From Dermacentor variabilis (taxonomy: Eukaryota > Arthropoda > Arachnida > Ixodida > Ixodidae): 64,000 nucleotides of DNA. Below are positions 58,411 to 64,000 of the stretch, piece after piece; the first letter of the stretch is position 1; every line of letters begins with the position of its first letter. The DNA is taken from NCBI RefSeq assembly GCF_050947875.1, contig NC_134574.1, positions 150,820,434 to 150,884,433 of the forward strand. Direction: 5' to 3'. The position numbers and the translations under genes are program-made. Under the pieces are notes generated by a model. It was given only the letters and a program-made list of their open reading frames with translations, did not search any database and had not been told where the DNA came from.

Positions 58411-60258
58411 ATATCACCATTCTCTTAAATTGCAGCAACGGCGAAATAAACACATTTGGTAGCACGCAAAAGATCACGTACCGAATAAACAGCGCAGGTG
58501 GCTGGATGTAGGAAAATTACAGTATATGGAATGTCCAAAGTAAGGAAAGAAAGAATGCAGAAAAAAAAAAACCCACTGAAAGCTTCCAAGCCTTGAAGCA
58601 CGTTTGAACGAAAAGGTGGAGCGCTGAACTGACGATTGCATTATTGACGTCTGGTTTGAGGTGAAACCCAACTTCAGCTTGGTGTGGTACAAACCTTAGT
58701 AAACATGCCCATCAGATTGGTTTTCCTTCTTTTTTAAGGTACTTCTTGCCCTTAAAGAAATACTGGCGGAATGTTTACGTTGTCATTTTTTGTGCGTTAA
58801 ATAAACTTCTGGGACATCCGAACCCCAGAAAAAATATTGGCAGGCCTCAAAGTACCCTAAATAGTTTATTATAGTAATTTTCCTACAGCCACTTCCGGTT
58901 TCGTTTCTAAGGCGTTGCGACGTCGTTACGCAGAAGTTAGTCACGGCGGAGCAGGACATTTCGAGCGTTTCACAGTTGCTCCGGCTCACTCTGTCCTCTG
59001 TCGTCTGTAATGCTGCTACATCAAACTTCACAAAAAGCAGCTGCATAAGAGGTGACCGAACGCGTACGGGTCAGCGTCAAAATGTTGCAATGTCCTGCTT
59101 GTAAGTCATTCTGCGCCATGACGTCATAAAAGAGTATCCTCGTAAGAAACGAAACGGGAGCTTGCTGCAGGAACGCTACTTCGAGCTGTTTCTTGCGTTG
59201 TCATTTTTGAAGATATTTTTTTCTAGGGCCAGAGGCCTAAGACATATTTTACCACACACAAGAAAGAATCAGTTCAGAGAATCCATGTCATCTTTATGCT
59301 AAATCTTAACTAACAAAGCTTCAGAGCGCGAATGATGCGAAGTTCTGAAAATACCGAATCCAGTCCGCCACATTGAAAAGCGTCACGACTGAGAAAAAGT
59401 GAGTATATTTATAGCAAGCGTCTCAAAATGGTAGGCGTCGCTTTGTTTTACTAGTCGAGTTAGTGTTAGTCGAGAAAGAGAGAGAGAGAGAAAGCGAGAG
59501 AGCGTAAACATTTATTTCGAGAATCAGCGTGAAAGGGCTTTTCTTCGGCCGGGGTGGACGGCTGCTTTAGTCCAAAAAGCCATTGGCGATCGCAGCTTCC
59601 TGTGCCCAGTTCACCAGCGTGCGCTGATCTACCAGGCCTGAGGCTTCGTGCGAAGAATCGCACGATTCTTCACGGTACTCCTCTGCTTCGTCCTGCTTTT
59701 CGGTGGCTCGATCGGTTGCGTATTCCTCTATTTTGTCTCCTATTGCGTTGTCACGAACGTAAAGGTGGTTTCGTTTTTATCGCGGCTTTATTTCTATTGT
59801 AGGTCGGGAGCACTTGCGGTAAATCTATCTGCATTCTTAGCCTTTTGAGACAGACGACTATCGCATCTTTCTCGATGTGCATCGCGACACGGTAAGTCTA
59901 AAAAAAATATGTGTCCAACTTTGTGGCATTGATTGTCGAGCAGCTCCTGGTTCTGATAGCGACAGTCGTCACCCATTTCCCGCCCCCCTCCCCTACCTTT
60001 CTCAACTAACTCAGTTCCCTTCATAGTTAGCAACCCTACCTGATGCTGCGATCCTTCTCCGCCCAGTTGGACCACCGAGAAAGAATTCAGTTAAACAGGG
60101 CTGAGTGTGGATACCCTCTCATTCCTCTTCACTGAGGAAAGAAAGAAAAACCGAGCAGGAATGCATGACAGCGATGGAGATGATGAGAAATATGGCAAGA
60201 ACAGCCGTGTGATGTTAATTTTGTACATGGCCAATCCGCTAGCGGTTATGTGGATTAC
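58411..60258. other. No gene recognised
   Basis: Short motif-free frames, a GAGA run near 59475-59505, and a C-rich patch at 59980-60000 near GTTAGCAACCCTACC, which may be a very decayed CT-rich repeat. Confidence 0.5.
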
Positions 60259-60573
60259 GACGACGACGACGACAACAACAACAAGAACAACAACAACAAC
60301 AAATGAAAACTATATTCAACAATTTTTCTATGTAGTTTTCATCTCATTCTGTGCGGGCAGTCACCCTCGTGGCTGTGGGCCATGTTTTGAGGACGCAACA
60401 ACATGTTGCAGTTGAAGCCTGTGTTCCGTTCCTCCATCCTATGAAAATTGTAGCATGGCATGTATCTTAAATTTATACTTTCATAGCTATAGCCGTAACC
60501 GGTTCATATGCAACGATTTGTTGCGCTAAGTCGTTAGCGTGGCCTGTAAAAGGAAAAGAGTAACAGGCGGAAT

Positions 60574-60776
<203 letters not shown>

Positions 60777-60860
60777 GCAGAATGGCCACGTGCGTAAACA
60801 ACGTTCTATTGTCATTATCTGACACGATGTTCCATTGCTGATTGTTTCTTTCTTTCATTT

Positions 60861-61230
60861 CCACTTGTATGCAGTTACTCCAGCGGTCATTTCATCCTGG
60901 AGAGGGAACTGCAACCGAATCTATCAAGCATGGCCCATTGCTAGGCACCAACGAACCTGCTGGATGTCGAACACGTCACCTGAACCTATCCATGAACGCG
61001 GGAGGAAACCGAGCGCTGTCTTTCCCATTCGTGAATACCCGCAGAGGCATACCGATCGTGGAGGAGATCCAACGGCTGTGCCTGGAGCCGCCCAAACTTT
61101 GCACATGCCGCCGACTTATCAGCCCTACTTTAATCGCTCTTCCCTTTTTCATAGACGTGTGGGCGTTCCTCTTTCGAAATAAACCAAAACCAGAACCTTG
61201 TGTAAGCTTTATGTGATTCCGTGCGGTTAG
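60861..61230 (+). other. Possible 3'-terminal exon or retroposed 3' end
   Basis: A pyrimidine tract and AG (ttccacttgtatgcag, to 60870) precede a 340-base GC-richer stretch open in two frames (115 and 124 codons) with AATAAA at about 61180. The layout fits a last exon or a non-coding transcript, but I recognise no protein and the two open frames compete. Confidence 0.2.
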
Positions 61231-61840
61231 TTATGGGTAAAAAACAACAACAGTCTGAGTAGTGTATTGGGTATTTCGGGATAGTGGGCCCCGTAAAGAG
61301 GGCTAGTTACTGAGTTCTTTAGATTAAAAAAAAAAACAATGACTGACCGAAACAGATTTCTTTATTCCTTGTATTTTTCCTATTGCAGACTGGCTGCTGA
61401 AAAGGACGTCCTTTTCATTCTGATATCTTGAACTGAATGTTCAGCTAAACTATTGATTATTTATTTCCGGTTGTAATATTCGAAGTATTAAGGCTACTAG
61501 TATTCCACATATTATTTAGCCCTAAGCAGCCAGAAAATCTGGCCGAGCCTTCGCCGTTCACTCGCAGGCTCATTGTCGTCTGGACGCGCAGTGAGTGAGG
61601 CTGTCGTTAGCATCGACTTGAAAGGCTGCACCTCTGAACGCTTTCTGAGGTGCATTCATCACCAAATTAAAAAAAAAAGAACGAAAGTCACAAGCGAATT
61701 TGTTCGCTACTGCCGTTTTGGAAGTACCGCGGCTGTGTGATGGTCTGGCTATTGTACTCCGCATATTTTGGTGTACACACAGCGTACAATTCCTCAATTT
61801 TCTACCTTTTCAAGCAATCCGTTTTTTCACCACCTTGTTT
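61231..61840. other. No gene recognised
   Basis: AT-rich, with short A runs (61327, 61668) and no motif-bearing frame. Confidence 0.55.
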
Positions 61841-61842
61841 CT

Positions 61843-61918
61843 GTGTAGGGTAGAAAACCGTGCGCTCGTCTAGTTGAACTGCTCCCAACTATCCTACTTT
61901 CTTTCTACCCCACAGAGA
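61843..61918 (+). repeat. CT-rich interspersed repeat copy (diverged)
   Basis: TGTGTAGGGTAGAAAACCG, spacer, CGTCTAGTTGAACTGCTCCC, then CT-rich tail. Same core order as the 23.9-kb copy with more substitutions. Confidence 0.55.
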
Positions 61919-64000
61919 ACTTTGCGGCCTCTTACAAAATTGGCACAGTCGCCTTTCAGCTTCAGCAGGGCACCTGACTTAGCGCCGGCGCCAGCGCATA
62001 TTGAGCGGGAGATTTCGCCCGGCGCTTTAATGCTGGGCCCTGCGGCTCAAAGAAATCACATAGTGCTCAGAGGCACGGGTTGTGGCAAGAATTTGAGATG
62101 TGGCGCAACGACAGCCATCCGGGAATGTACATGGGATAAGGTTGTTTATTTGGCCCACCTCTATGCAGCGATCCTATTCTTCAAGCCCTTACTCGCACGA
62201 ACGCTCTGCCCTTGTTGACGTCTACGCGAACAGAGAGGAAGCGTTTGCACTAAAAGGCGTACAAGCTCGCCAGAGGAACGGAAGCGGATGCTCCGGAAGC
62301 CCGTCTCGTCTTCAAGCGATGAGGTTCGGATGCGAGCCACTCAAGCATGAACGACGTCATTACAACCCTTCTGGGTTGGAGATGAGGTTGGGATTTAGCG
62401 CGCTGCGGGGACCGAATCGCCAGAATGAGCCTCAGTGGGAAGATGGCACGACCCGCACTGCGCGTGTAACGAATTCCGCGAGATCGTTCTGTTCGTTGAC
62501 TTTCTGCCGAGAGTGTCATGGCCGGTATGTGACAGCAGAAAAGGAAGTGCCAGTCGGTGCCGCGGTAGCTAATCCAACATTTTATTCGCAGCTAGGTAAT
62601 TCTTCGTGGAACAGTAAGCATTTTATGAAACTTGTCACGCGCTACGGTTACGTAAACGCCCGAAAATATCGTATCTTTCGTCAGAAATTACTTTAAAACC
62701 TGTACTTATGCGAAGTTTCTTCTGGCTCCCATCTTCAAAAAAAAAAAAAAAAAGCATTATCTACGAATTCACGTTGGAGAAGCTCGTTTATTACCAAGCG
62801 TCAGCGCGGGGGGGGGGGGGGGTGGGGGAGGAAGATTGATGTTCAGGTTAGGTGCAGCAGGTTGGAGATCGAGCGCTTGAGGGTTTTTGACGATATATTT
62901 TTTCACTGCGATACATTTCTTAGCGCTGGTTTAAGAGCACTTACATTTACACAATGTTTGTGTTTGAATCGGGGAAAAAAAACTTCACTTTTTGAACACC
63001 GTTTAGTGTTGGCATGGCGTACGATAGGATGTTTGTAGAGTGCCTGCACATTTGATTGCTTTATCACTTACCTCATGCGCTGAAGGGTGCGCCTATTAGA
63101 GTAAAAAAAGTTACGGCTGCGAGTAAAATATTTCTACTGTAGTTACATACAATTTACATAAAGTTATGGAAGGTTGTTTCAGTCGAGCATGCGAAAGCGA
63201 GGTCATATTAAAAATATATTTTGCTTGGCCATCATTGGAGGATTTCTGCTTGGACATTATTTAAGTAGTATGTTTTTCCAATAGTGATCAACGCTTTTGA
63301 ATAACATCGCAGCAAACACATTCAAAACACCTTTGCATAATATTGGAGATTTGAGCACATCGCTTCAGTCGGTGGTGGAGGTGAAAACAACGATTAGCTC
63401 AATGATACAACTGGTCGTTCGTAGCTACCTTTGAGATTTCGTGTGAATTTAATTTTTCCATAACTGATCCGATTCCCCCTGAGTAATCTAACAAGGTTGC
63501 AATTGGATTTCACATTCCTGCATTCTGCCTGTTATTAAATCACTGGTTCAGGCTTGATTACAAGTTTCACTGCTATATTTTGTTGTGCTTTCGATCTGTG
63601 AAATAGTTACGTTTACATAAAAATATTTTGCCGTGCTTTGTATATTCTGAAAAGTGCCTTCCCCTTTCTCTAAGGAAGTACTTGAAGGTAAAATAAATAG
63701 AATGAAATGTCTGTTATGCCTCAATAATCTGCATCAGCCACGCTTACGCCATCTAGAAGTAGAAACGCTTGCACTACAGTCGATACTGAAGACATATAAA
63801 TATTATATTAAGAGCCAGTGCCAGTTCTGAGTGGTTATCTTCAAATTGCTGACATAGTCTGTCCTTCTTGCTCTTCCTAGTTAGACTAAACTACACCGCG
63901 TAACCATAACGGCTAGGATCGTCAAAAAACATCTATGTAAAGAACGAAAATGAACTTAACAGAAACACATACTTCATTAGAGCGTCTTAGTGGACGCTTG
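61919..64000. other. No gene recognised
   Basis: A 198-codon plus frame at 62100-62696 is the longest unexplained one here but has no motif and low hydrophobic patterning. Then an A run near 62738, a 15-G run (62808-62822), and AT-rich sequence to the window's end. Confidence 0.5.
62808..62822. repeat. Poly-G tract (15)
   Basis: Fifteen uninterrupted G, then TGGGGGAGG. Confidence 0.95.

Noticed and set aside
62100..62696. 198-codon plus frame
   Set aside because: No recognisable domain, signal peptide or splice context; overlapped by frames on both strands. Length alone is not enough.

Overview
The window looks like non-genic DNA from a large, repeat-rich arthropod genome, most likely a hard tick (Ixodida). 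That assignment rests on recall of repeat families (tRNA-derived SINEs with a characteristic body, RTE-type and RNase-H-bearing LINEs, a CT-rich interspersed repeat), not on a search. I found no convincing host protein-coding gene, rRNA or tRNA gene in 64 kb. The short open frames scattered over both strands are the size expected by chance in sequence of this composition.

The outstanding feature is a complete, young LTR retrotransposon on the minus strand at 42811-49718. Two 801-bp LTRs, which I read as identical, flank it, with a 4-bp target duplication (GCGT). It has a primer-binding site matching a tRNA-Leu 3' end and one uninterrupted 1501-codon gag-pol frame. The polymerase is Ty3/gypsy type, but integrase lies BEFORE reverse transcriptase/RNase H, the order normally seen in Ty1/copia. 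The gag has a SAP-like motif, a repeated coiled coil, a capsid resembling the SCAN domain, and a CCHC knuckle. This combination points to the Gmr1-like branch of gypsy elements.

The rest is a graveyard of decayed elements. 1-682: RTE-type LINE reverse transcriptase (minus). 10.8-12.9 kb: a LINE-like 3' end with a hairpin, hammerhead-like Penelope-type motifs, and another LINE 3' end. 16 kb and 58.3 kb: LINE 3' ends sharing a terminal motif. 18.2-20.0 kb: two successive C-termini of an RNase-H LINE, each followed by the CT-rich repeat. 30.7-31.4 kb: a 731-bp foldback element with 20-bp perfect terminal inverted repeats. 53.8-54.6 kb: a LINE C-terminus plus 3' UTR. 55.7-56.1 kb: a non-autonomous hAT-like element with an 8-bp target duplication. 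56.3-56.8 kb: a possible solo LTR. SINE copies lie near 3.4, 4.9, 7.2, 24.3, 37.6, 37.8 and 50.3 kb. Simple repeats include a ~67-copy CAA array and six G/C homopolymers of 15-21 bp.

Only the 42.8-49.7 kb element appears intact. Everything else is fragmentary and carries stops or frameshifts.
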